The notes below the pieces were generated by a model, which saw only the letters and a program-made list of their open reading frames with translations, was not told where the DNA came from and did no database searches. 64,000 nucleotides of DNA, taken from the NCBI GenBank assembly GCA_963725415.1, contig CAVRZY010000227.1, positions 1-64,000 on the forward strand, given 5' to 3'. Positions within the stretch are counted from its first letter, which is position 1, and each line of letters starts with the position of its first letter. The translations under genes and the position numbers were made by a program. This document shows, piece by piece, positions 28,084 to 35,809 of this stretch. This DNA is from CAVRZY01 sp963725415 (GTDB taxonomy: Bacteria; Acidobacteriota; Terriglobia; Bryobacterales; Bryobacteraceae).

Positions 28084-28782
28084 TCACTGCCCAATCAGGC
28101 GGGCAATGCCAAAGGCCGCCGCTGCTGCCAGGCCGCCCACGATGGCGGTCTGGATGCCGCCCCGCCACAAGTTGATCCCGGTGAAGCGGCCTTTGATGAA
28201 ACCGAAGCTGAACAGCGCAATCAGAGTGACGGCAATCGAGACCCACAGAGCGGGCAGAATGCTGCTCATGACCATGTAGGGGGCAAGAGGGATCAGACCG
28301 CCGAAGATGTAAGACAGGGCGATGGTGAACGCGCTGCGCGGGGCGCGACCGGGGTCCGGCGCCTCCAGGCCCAGTTCGAAGCGCATCATGAAGTCCACCC
28401 AGCGCCCGCGGTCAGAACTGATGGCAGCCACTACCGGGCCGATGTATTGCTCTTCCAGGCGGTACTGACGAAAGACTTCGGCCACTTCTTCCTGCTCGAT
28501 CTCGGGGACCTGCTCGATTTCCCGCCACTCCCGTTTTCGCTCGGCGGCGTAGTGCTCGAGATCCGTCTTGGCTGCAAGGAAGCCTCCCAGTCCCATGGCG
28601 ATGGAGCCGGCCGCGATCTCGGCCAGCCCGGCCACCACCACAATGCCGGTCGAGGCCACCGCCCCGGACAGGCCGGCGGCCAAGGCAAACGGGACCGTCA
28701 ACCCATCGGACATACCGATCACGATGTCACGCACGGTCTCCTTGGCCTGAAAATGCTGCTCGATGTGAGGCGTAGAGGGCAT
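28084..28782 (-). CDS. VIT1/CCC1-family iron/manganese transporter
   Basis: A 232-residue membrane protein of the vacuolar iron transporter family. The first helix is marked by TVRDIVIGMSDGLTVPFALAAG. The second is followed by EIAAGSIAMGLGGFLAAKTD, the cytosolic metal-binding helix has EQEEVAEVFRQYRLEEQ, and the final helices are FGGLIPLAPYMVM and GGIQTAIVGGLAAAAAFG. Such proteins move Fe2+/Mn2+ across the membrane. A GGAGGG ribosome-binding site precedes the ATG. The RAYT element ends 10 bp upstream of that ATG, so the native promoter must have been displaced or is supplied by the element. Confidence 0.9.
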   Translation of the reverse strand: MPSTPHIEQHFQAKETVRDIVIGMSDGLTVPFALAAGLSGAVASTGIVVVAGLAEIAAGSIAMGLGGFLAAKTDLEHYAAERKREWREIEQVPEIEQEEVAEVFRQYRLEEQYIGPVVAAISSDRGRWVDFMMRFELGLEAPDPGRAPRSAFTIALSYIFGGLIPLAPYMVMSSILPALWVSIAVTLIALFSFGFIKGRFTGINLWRGGIQTAIVGGLAAAAAFGIARLIGQ

Positions 28783-28792
28783 CCCTCCATAT

Positions 28793-29617
28793 TAATTCGG
28801 GGACAGGCTACACAACCCCTAAATAGCCGCCCCCTCCAAGGGCTTACTCCAGGGGTAGCTGTCCGGACAGCGACGAAGCCTTTGGTTTTGGCCCACGCTT
28901 CTGCGGCCGCAATCTGCGGCCCAGGGTGGAGCTCGAGGCTCGCCACGAATGCCTCGTCACCCAGGGGCCGCCCCGTATGAGTGCTCTGCCGCAGCCGCTC
29001 GATCTCTTCGGCGTCCTCCGGGTAACCCAGTTCCCGCCGCCATTCCTCAACCGTGAATGCTGCTTGCCAGCCAGACAGCTCGAGTAGTCCAGCGGCATCA
29101 GCCCCGCTCAGGTGCGTCTGCGCGCTAGACCAAGGCCACTCCCCAGCTTCCCTGACCAGGCCCGCCCGCACCGGGTTTCGTTCCACATAGCGCAGGGCGC
29201 GCCACAGGTGAGTCCCGCTCACCGGGCAGGAATAGAAGCGGTTCTGCCACAGGTGGCCGCTTGTACACCGGCGGACGTGGACCCAGCGGGCGTAGTCGTT
29301 ATGCGTTCTTCCCAGCGCCAAAGCCAGCGAGTTAGTCTGCGAGGGAACCGCGATCAGGTGCACGTGATTGCTCATCAGGCAGTAGCCCAGCAGCGTCAGA
29401 TGATGCCGTGCAGAATGGTGCCTCAGGGTGCGAAGGTACGTGCGACGCTCTTCATCGCAGGCCAAGACGATTTGCTGATTGTTGCCCCGCTGGGTCACAT
29501 GGTGCGGGATGCCGACCACGACGACGCGTGCTACCCTGGCCATTCACCAAGGTAGTGCCACGGGCCAGGCGTGCTTCTCCGGGGAATTTCGGGGTTGTGT
29601 AGCCTGTCCCCGAATTA
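28793..29617. mobile_element. RAYT element bounded by perfect 27-bp inverted repeats
   Basis: Positions 28793-28819 (starting TAATTCGGGGACAGGC) and 29591-29617 (ending GCCTGTCCCCGAATTA) are exact reverse complements over 27 bp and flank a REP-associated tyrosine transposase gene. The element's outer end supplies the TAA stop of the aminotransferase gene (29615-29617). On the other side it stops 10 bp before the VIT transporter ATG. The last 16 bases of each repeat recur in the palindromes at 58321 and 61605. Confidence 0.88.
28844..29543 (-). CDS. REP-associated tyrosine transposase (RAYT, IS200-like Y1 family), frameshifted
   Basis: Single-strand Y1 transposase that in other genomes moves REP sequences. 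It shows MARVARVVVVGIPHHVTQRG, the HUH motif in GYCLMSNHVHLIAVP, the catalytic-region tyrosine in LRYVERNPVRAGLV, and a late EEIERLRQSTHTGRPLG. After VASLE the true C-terminus (TLGRRLRPQKRGPKPKASS) is in another frame; one base is wrong near 28928-28938. Without that fix the frame would run on to 28719, into the transporter gene. The length (~233 residues) is normal for RAYTs. It is enclosed by the inverted repeats of the element. Confidence 0.88.
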
Positions 29618-30784
29618 GCCCAGGAAGCCCCCCAGCCGCTCCATGGCGGGTTCCAGGATGCTGCGGTCGGCGGCGTAGCAGAGGCGCAGGGAGCCTTCGC
29701 CGCCAGCGCCGAAGGCCACGCCTGGCGCCAGCCCCACGCTGGTCTCCTCCAGCAGACGCCGGCAGAAGTCGAACGAGTCAGTCAGGGCGGCGATCTTGGG
29801 GAACAAATAGAACGCACCTTCCGGTTCTGGAACAGTCACACCGGGCATCTTCCGCAGCGCCGCCAGGCAAAAATCGCGGTTCTCTTTCAGGCGCGCCAGC
29901 ATCTTGCCCAGCTCGCCTTCGCCCCACACCAGGGCGGTTTCGGCGGCGCGCTGCGCGAAGCTGGGAGCATGCGAGACGATGAACTCGTTAAGCTGCGCCG
30001 CCTTGCGCGCCAGGTCGCGCCGCGCCACCAGCCAGCCCACCCGCCAGCCGGTCATGCAGTAGCTCTTGGAAAACGACTGGATGACCAGCACTGCGTCCTC
30101 GCGCGTGGCTAGGCGGAGGATAGAAGGCGCCGGCTCGCCCAGCTTCCGGGCGCGATAGTACAGGCGCTCGTAGACCTCGTCCGCCAGCAGCCAGATGCCG
30201 TGACGGCGCGCGAAATCCAGCAGGCCGGCCTGCTCCTCCTCGGTGGCCACCCAGCCCAGCGGATTGGACGGGGAGGTGTAGATCAGCAGCCGGGTGCGCG
30301 GCGTCACGGCCGCTTCCAGCGTCTCGAAATCAACCTGGTAGCGGCTGCCGCGGAGCGGATGGGGGATCTCGCGAGGCACGCCGTTTGCCAGCACCACATT
30401 AGCCGAGCCATTCGGCCAGGCCGGCGTGAGTACCAGCGCTTCATCGCCCGGGTCCAGCACACATCGGATGCCCACGTTGAGCGCCTGCACCCCGGAAGCG
30501 GTGATGACGATCTCGGTCTCCGGGTCCAGCGCCACCCCGTGCCACTTCTGGTAGTGCTCCGCCAGACCGCGGCGCAGCGAAGGCAGACCCGCGTTCTCGG
30601 TGTAAAAGGTGTAGCCGTCCGCCATAGCTTTAAAGGCGGCGCGCTTGATGTACTCGGGAGTGGGCACGTTCGACTCGCCGAAGTAGAGCTTCAACACCCC
30701 ATCCATCGACATGGCCATGTCCGCCAGTTCACGGATGCGGGACTGAGGCACGCGCTCGGCAGAGAAGGAAACGGTAGCGGGCAT
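29615..30784 (-). CDS. PLP-dependent aminotransferase class I/II (AspC/AAT-like)
   Basis: A 389-residue fold-type I aminotransferase. YTFYTENAGLPSLRRGLAEHY is the substrate/PLP-site region, TSPSNPLGWVATEEE holds the conserved asparagine, LLADEVYERL the PLP-ring aspartate, and IQSFSKSYCMTGWRVG the Schiff-base lysine. LRLCYA carries the carboxylate-binding arginine. It fits the aspartate/aromatic aminotransferase group; the amino donor is unknown. ATG at 30784 is used; a GTG at 30790 is possible. It overlaps purF by three or more bases and may be cotranscribed with the pur genes. Its stop codon lies inside the RAYT terminal repeat. Confidence 0.9.
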   Translation of the reverse strand: MPATVSFSAERVPQSRIRELADMAMSMDGVLKLYFGESNVPTPEYIKRAAFKAMADGYTFYTENAGLPSLRRGLAEHYQKWHGVALDPETEIVITASGVQALNVGIRCVLDPGDEALVLTPAWPNGSANVVLANGVPREIPHPLRGSRYQVDFETLEAAVTPRTRLLIYTSPSNPLGWVATEEEQAGLLDFARRHGIWLLADEVYERLYYRARKLGEPAPSILRLATREDAVLVIQSFSKSYCMTGWRVGWLVARRDLARKAAQLNEFIVSHAPSFAQRAAETALVWGEGELGKMLARLKENRDFCLAALRKMPGVTVPEPEGAFYLFPKIAALTDSFDFCRRLLEETSVGLAPGVAFGAGGEGSLRLCYAADRSILEPAMERLGGFLG

Positions 30785-30786
30785 AT

Positions 30787-32206
30787 TCACCGGCGGCGCG
30801 ATTTCGCCACCATCAGTTCCTCAATGTTGATGAGTTCGGTGGGGTAATCGCCGGTGTAGCAGGCATAGCAGTACTCGTGGCGCTCGCTGTCGCCCACCGC
30901 CTCCCGCAAGGAGGGCAGCGACAGGTAGCCCAGGGTGTCGGCCTCCACGAACCGGCGGATCTCCTCGACCGTGTTGTTGGCGCCGATCAACTCGCTCTTG
31001 GTCGGCGTATCCACACCGTAAAAGCAGGGAGACCTGGTGGGCGGGCAGGAAATGCGCAGATGAACCTCGCGCGCGCCGGCTCGCCGCACCATGCGCACGA
31101 TCTTGCGGCTGGTGGTGCCGCGCACGATCGAGTCGTCCACCAGCACCACCCGCTTGCCCTCCAGCAGGTAGCGCACCGGGTTCAGCTTCAGCTTGACCCC
31201 GAGGTCGCGAATGGCCTGCGATGGCTCGATGAAGGTGCGGCCCACGTAGTGATTGCGGATCAGGCCGTGGCGGAACGGGATGCCGGACTCGGCGGCGTAG
31301 CCCACGGCGGCAGCCACGCCCGAATCGGGCACCGGCACCACCACGTCGGCCTCCACCGGGTGCTCGCGCGCCAGCAAGCGTCCCAGCAGCTCGCGGGAAA
31401 GCTGCACCGGGCGGCCGAAAACGATCGAATCGGGCCGCGAAAAGTACACATGCTCGAAAACGCACTGGGCCCGAGGGCCCTCCGGGACGTAGCGCTCTCG
31501 CGTGAGGCCCTCGGGACCGGCGATCACCATCTCGCCGGGCTGGACTTCATCCAAATAGACCGCCCCGATCAGATCAAGGGCGCAGGTTTCCGAAGCGAAG
31601 ACATAGCATTTCTTGCCTCCCGAGAGATCCATCTGCCCCATGGCGAGGGGACGGAAACCCTGCGGATCGCGTGCCACGATGATGCGCTCCTGCCCCAGGA
31701 ACACCAGCGAGAAGGCGCCCTCCAGCTCGAGCAGGGCTTCGCGCAGCGCGCCCGCCAGGGTGCGTTCCCGGGAGAACGCCACCAGGTGCAGAATCACCTC
31801 GGTGTCGCTGGAGGACTGGAAAATGGACCCCTGCTGCTTCGAGTTCGCGCCGCAGCGCGGCGGCGTTGGTGATGTTGCCGTTGTGCGCCACCGCGATGTG
31901 GCCCTTGTTGCAGGCCACCGCAAAGGGTTGGGCGTTCAGCAGAGAGGTGTCCCCGGCCGTCGAGTAGCGGGTGTGGGCAATGGCCAGCTCGCCGGGCAGC
32001 CTGACGAGCTGCTCCGGCGTGAATATATCGACCACGTAGCCCATCTCTTTGACGCAGTGAACTTGGCGGCCATCGCTGGAGGCCATGCCCGCGCTCTCCT
32101 GGCCCCGGTGCTGGAGCGCGTAGAGGCTCAGATAGGCGAGATTGGCGGCTTCCGGGTGGCCGTAGATGGCGACCACGCCGCATTCTTCGTGGAGCTTGTC
32201 GAGCAT
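30787..32206 (-). CDS. purF: Amidophosphoribosyltransferase, frameshifted
   Basis: First committed step of purine synthesis, making phosphoribosylamine from PRPP and glutamine. MLDKLHEECGVVAIYGHPEA has the propeptide and nucleophile cysteine (ECG), followed by LQHRGQESAGM and AHTRYSTAGD of the Ntn glutaminase domain. The PRPP site is VVLVDDSIVRGTTSRKIV. A frame change occurs near 31845, where LRRELEA and GSIFQSSSDTEV are read in different frames; one base removed from the CAGCAG string restores the family sequence. Corrected length is about 472 residues. It lies directly after purL. Confidence 0.93.
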
Positions 32207-32210
32207 AGGC

Positions 32211-34428
32211 CTATGCTTCGAGCGCGTTTTCCAATGCCTTTTCCCAGCCCTGGCGAAGGCTCCGCAGGTCGCAGTCCAGCAGCGCCGCACCGCGATTCCG
32301 GATCGCCAGCCCACCTTGGATGGTAACACCGATGACGGGGGCTTCCACACCGTGCCGGCGCGCGATCAGCTCGACCTCGCGAGGCTGGGCGGTTGAAATC
32401 AGGATGCGCGCAGGACCCTCGTGGAAAAGCAAGAACTCGGGCGGCATATCGCTCGCCAACTCGACAGACGCTCCCACCCCGGCCGGCCCGAAGGCGCACT
32501 CGGCCAGGGCCACCGCCAAGCCACCGTCGCTCAGGTCATGAGCCGACTCCGCCAAACCGGCAGCCACGATCTCGCGCGCCGCGGCCTGGGCCCGCTTCTC
32601 GTAGCCCATGTCCAGGACCGGGGGCAGCCCCCAGAGCTGCTTCAGAATCACTTTAGCGTACTGGCTGCTCCCGAAGCGCGTTTTATCGCACGCGCCCAAC
32701 CCGCCCAGCAGCACTACCGCGCGTCCCGGCTGCTTGAAACCGATCGTCACCGGCTGGGCCATCGTCATCAGGCCGACGATTCCCAGCACCGGCGTGGGGT
32801 AGACGGCTTCGCCCAACGTTTCGTTGTACAGGCTGACGTTGCCGCCCGTGATCGGGGTCTCGAAGAACCGGCAGGCCTCCGCCATGCCCTCGATGGCCTC
32901 GACGATTTGCGCCATGATCTCGGGGCGTTCCGGGTTGCCGAAATTCAGGCAGTTGGTGGCAGCCACCGGCAGCGCGCCCACGGTCGAGAGATTGCGACAG
33001 CATTCCGCAACGGCCAGCTTGGAGCCTTCCCGGGGGTCCAGATAGCAGTAACGGCCGTTGCCGTCCAGCGCCATGGCCACCGAGGTCCCGGTCTCCTTGA
33101 TGCGCAGGATGGCCGCGTCTCCGCCGGGGCCTTGGGTGGTGTTGGTGCGCACCATGTAGTCGTATTGTTCCCAGATCCATCGCTTCGAGCACAGGTCCCC
33201 GGAGGAAAGCAGAGCGAGAAAGTTTCCTTGCAGGTCCCGGCTCGAAGAATTCAGGCCCTTCCATCGGCGCTTTGCGCAGCGGAACCGTGTGCGGGCGGTC
33301 GTAGATGGGCGCCTCGTCCGCCAGGGCGCGATTGGGGATCTCGGCCACCACCACGCCGTGATCCTTCACCCGCAGCAGTCCGTCGGCGGTGACCACGCCG
33401 ATGGTGGCGGCGTCCAGGCCCCACTTCCGGAACACGCAGTAGACCTCCTCTTCCCGCCCCTTCTCCACCACCAGCAGCATGCGTTCCTGAGATTCGGAGA
33501 GCATGATCTCGTAGGGCGTCATCCCAGTCTCGCGCTGCGGCACCAGCTTCAAATCGATCTCGATGCCGGTACCGCCCCGGCTGCCCATCTCGCAGGTCGA
33601 GCAGGTCAACCCGGCCGCGCCCATGTCCTGAATGCCCACGATGGCCCCGGTCTGCATCGCCTCCAGACAGGCCTCCAGCAGCAGCTTTTCCATGAAGGGG
33701 TCGCCCACCTGGACATTGGGCCGCTTCTGCTTGGACTCCTCGGTGAACTCGGCCGAGGCCATCGAGGCCCCGTGGATGCCGTCGCGGCCGGTCTTGGCGC
33801 CCACATAAATGACCGGGTTGCCCACCCCGCTGGCCCGGGCATAGAAGATCTCGTTCTTTTTAAAGACCCCCAGCGCGAACACGTTGACCAGGGGATTGCC
33901 GCAGTAGGAAGGCTCGAAGACGCACTCGCCGGCCACCGTGGGCACTCCGAAGCAGTTGCCGTAGTAGGCGATGCCCGCCACCACGCCGGCCAGGATCCTT
34001 CGGTTGCGGAGGCCGGTTTGCCGGTCGTTCAGCGGCCCAAACCTCAGCGAGTCCATCACTGCGATAGGCCGCGCGCCCATGGTGAAAATGTCCCGCAGGA
34101 TGCCGCCTACCCCGGTGGCCGCGCCCTGGAACGGCTCGATGAAGCTGGGGTGGTTGTGCGATTCGATCTTGAAGGCGATGGCGTAGCCGTCCCCGATGTC
34201 GATGATGCCGGCGTTCTCCCCCGGCCCCTGCACCACCAGCTCGCTGCGTGTGGGCAGTTTCTTCAGGTGCAGCCGGGAGCTCTTGTAGGAGCAGTGTTCG
34301 CTCCACATCACGCTGAAGATGCCCAGCTCGGTGTAAGTGGGTTCGCGGCCCAGCAGCGAGACGATCTTCTCGTACTCGCTCTGGGACAACTGGTGCGCGG
34401 AAATCAGCTCTGGAGTAATTGTGCCCAT
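32211..34428 (-). CDS. purL: Phosphoribosylformylglycinamidine synthase, large subunit (small-PurL type), frameshifted
   Basis: ATP-dependent amidotransferase subunit making FGAM with PurQ (glutaminase) and PurS. ITPELISAHQLSQSEYEKI, WSEHCSYKSSR, QGPGENAGIIDIGDG and FKIESHNHPSFIEPFQGAATG mark the first half; SAHDLSDGGLAVALAE and ILISTAQP the second. The frame changes near 33238: FFEPG is followed by DLQGNFLALLSSGDLCSKRW in another frame. Corrected length is about 739 residues, the size of PurL that needs separate PurQ and PurS. The ATG at 34428 gives the usual N-terminus. A repeat array sits just upstream. Confidence 0.94.
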
Positions 34429-34431
34429 ATC

Positions 34432-34513
34432 AGCCTGTGGCTTGTAGCTTGTAGCCTGTAGTTCCTGACCCATGCCCTCTGATCGACAGGCTACACGCTA
34501 CAGGCTACAGGCT
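34432..34513. repeat. CTGTAGC-class heptad arrays in inverted orientation
   Basis: Between purQ and purL. The left arm (34434-34461) is made of CTGTGGC, TTGTAGC, TTGTAGC, CTGTAG; the right arm (34486-34513) of AGGCTACA, CGCTACA, GGCTACA, GGCT, which is the reverse complement class. The arms enclose about 25 bp. The right arm reaches into purQ and encodes its last residues (KKPVACSV). Confidence 0.8.
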
Positions 34514-35180
34514 TCTTCAGCGCCAGGGCGGCCGCCATGGACTCGAACACCACCAGCCCGTCGGTAGAGCCCATCAGCGGGTCGCTCGCGCGCTCGGGAT
34601 GGGGCATCATACCCATGACGTTGCGCTGCGCGTTAAGGATGCCGGCGATGTCGCGCAGTGAGCCGTTGGGGTTGTCCACATAGCGGAACACCACGCGATC
34701 CTCGGCCTCCAGTTCGTCCAGCGTTCTGTCCTCTGCGTAGTAGCAGCCTTCTCCGTGGGCGATGGGCACTCGCAGAATGCGTCCCTGCTCGATGCGCGAG
34801 GTGAACGGAGAACGGCTGGTTTCGGTGCGCAATTCCACCTGGCGGCAGATGAACTTCAAGCCGCGATTGCGGATCAGAGCCCCGGGCAGCAGCCCGCATT
34901 CCACCAGGATCTGAAACCCGTTGCAGAGCCCCAGCACCAGCCCGCCCTCGCCAGCGAACCGCTTCACCGCCCCCATCACCGGCGAGAACTTGGCGATAGC
35001 CCCGCAGCGCAGGTAATCCCCGTAGGAGAAACCTCCGGGCAGGATCACCGCATCCACGTCGCCGATGGTTGGCGCGTCATGCCAGAGGAACTCCGCCGAC
35101 TGCCCGAGGTTGCCCGATAGCGCATACCACGCATCGTGATCGCAATTGCTGCCTGGAAAGACGACCACCCCGAATTTCAT
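34491..35180 (-). CDS. purQ: Phosphoribosylformylglycinamidine synthase subunit PurQ
   Basis: Class I glutamine amidotransferase that feeds ammonia to PurL. MKFGVVVFPGSNCDHDAWYA, ILPGGFSYGDYLRCGAIAKF, and the nucleophile elbow GLVLGLCNGFQILVECGLLPG (catalytic Cys) are clear, with MMPHPERASDP giving the His/Glu pair. The 229-residue product has a normal length, but the final KKPVACSV is encoded by the heptad repeat that overlaps the stop codon. The frame is intact. The usual upstream purS is not found in the 280 bp before it. Confidence 0.95.
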   Translation of the reverse strand: MKFGVVVFPGSNCDHDAWYALSGNLGQSAEFLWHDAPTIGDVDAVILPGGFSYGDYLRCGAIAKFSPVMGAVKRFAGEGGLVLGLCNGFQILVECGLLPGALIRNRGLKFICRQVELRTETSRSPFTSRIEQGRILRVPIAHGEGCYYAEDRTLDELEAEDRVVFRYVDNPNGSLRDIAGILNAQRNVMGMMPHPERASDPLMGSTDGLVVFESMAAALALKKPVACSV

Positions 35181-35263
35181 GGAGAATCTAGTGTACTACT
35201 AAACCCCATTTGTTTGCGGCCCGCGAAGATTGCGCGTGTTGAGCGCCTTCAGTCTCGCCCCCC

Positions 35264-35355
35264 AATTGACGATTTGCTCATTGACGATTGACGATTCCAG
35301 TGTCCCGCCACGCCAGACACAGCAATCGTCAATCGGCAATCCCGCAATCGTCAAT
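35264..35355. repeat. ATTGACG-class heptad arrays in inverted orientation
   Basis: Left arm 35264-35296 (AATTGACGATT, then CATTGACGATTGACGATT) and right arm 35322-35355 (CAATCGTCAATCGGCAAT, then CAATCGTCAAT) are reverse-complement classes around a 25-bp centre. It sits between purQ and the next small gene. Nothing else was identified in the 35181-35458 gap. Confidence 0.82.
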
Positions 35356-35458
35356 TTCCCCGGCACGATCGCTGCGCCCGTATACGTCGCTGGCGGCGTT
35401 GTCTGGTTGCGGCTGTGCCGCGCTATGGTTCTTGGCGTCTTTGCGAGAAACAGAGCCG

Positions 35459-35701
35459 TTATGGAGCAGCGACCGCGGGCACCGCCTTGGCCTTGCGGCT
35501 GCGGGAACTCCGCTTTTCGACGGGAGGCTGCCGGTCGCTCTTTTTCAGCGCCGGCAAGACAATCGGGGTGACGAACTTCTTCTCGCCGAAATCATCGAAC
35601 TTGATCACGATGTGCTCTTCATTGCTGGAGAGCACAGTTCCTAAGCCGAACCTTCCGTGCTCTACCTGAGCACCCTGTGGGTATGCTGTTCTGATTCCCA
35701 T
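35459..35701 (-). CDS. Small Tudor-like protein (UvrD/PcrA C-terminal-type domain)
   Basis: An 80-residue protein, MGIRTAYPQGAQVEHGRFGL followed by GTVLSSNEEHIVIKFDDFGE and KKFVTPIVLPALKK, with a basic tail. The G-x-x-V-x-H-x-x-F-G-x-G-x-V pattern followed by V-x-F-x-x-x-G-x-K is that of the small beta-barrel at the C-terminus of UvrD/PcrA helicases (DUF3553-like). Here it stands alone. The ATG at 35701 is preferred to a TTG 18 bp upstream. Function unknown; nucleic-acid or RNA-polymerase contact is a guess from the family. Confidence 0.6.
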   Translation of the reverse strand: MGIRTAYPQGAQVEHGRFGLGTVLSSNEEHIVIKFDDFGEKKFVTPIVLPALKKSDRQPPVEKRSSRSRKAKAVPAVAAP

Positions 35702-35809
35702 CCAACCATATGGTACCAAAATTGCAAACCAAAGTCGAACCGGGTTGTTTTAACCTGGGAAATGCTAGTGGTGTGAAACGGGCCTGCCAGACAGCCCGTC
35801 GGAGTTAAC

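Noticed and set aside
34432..35355. Heptad arrays as possible CRISPR or clustered repeats
   Set aside because: Units are 7 bp, without spacers of constant length and without cas genes.
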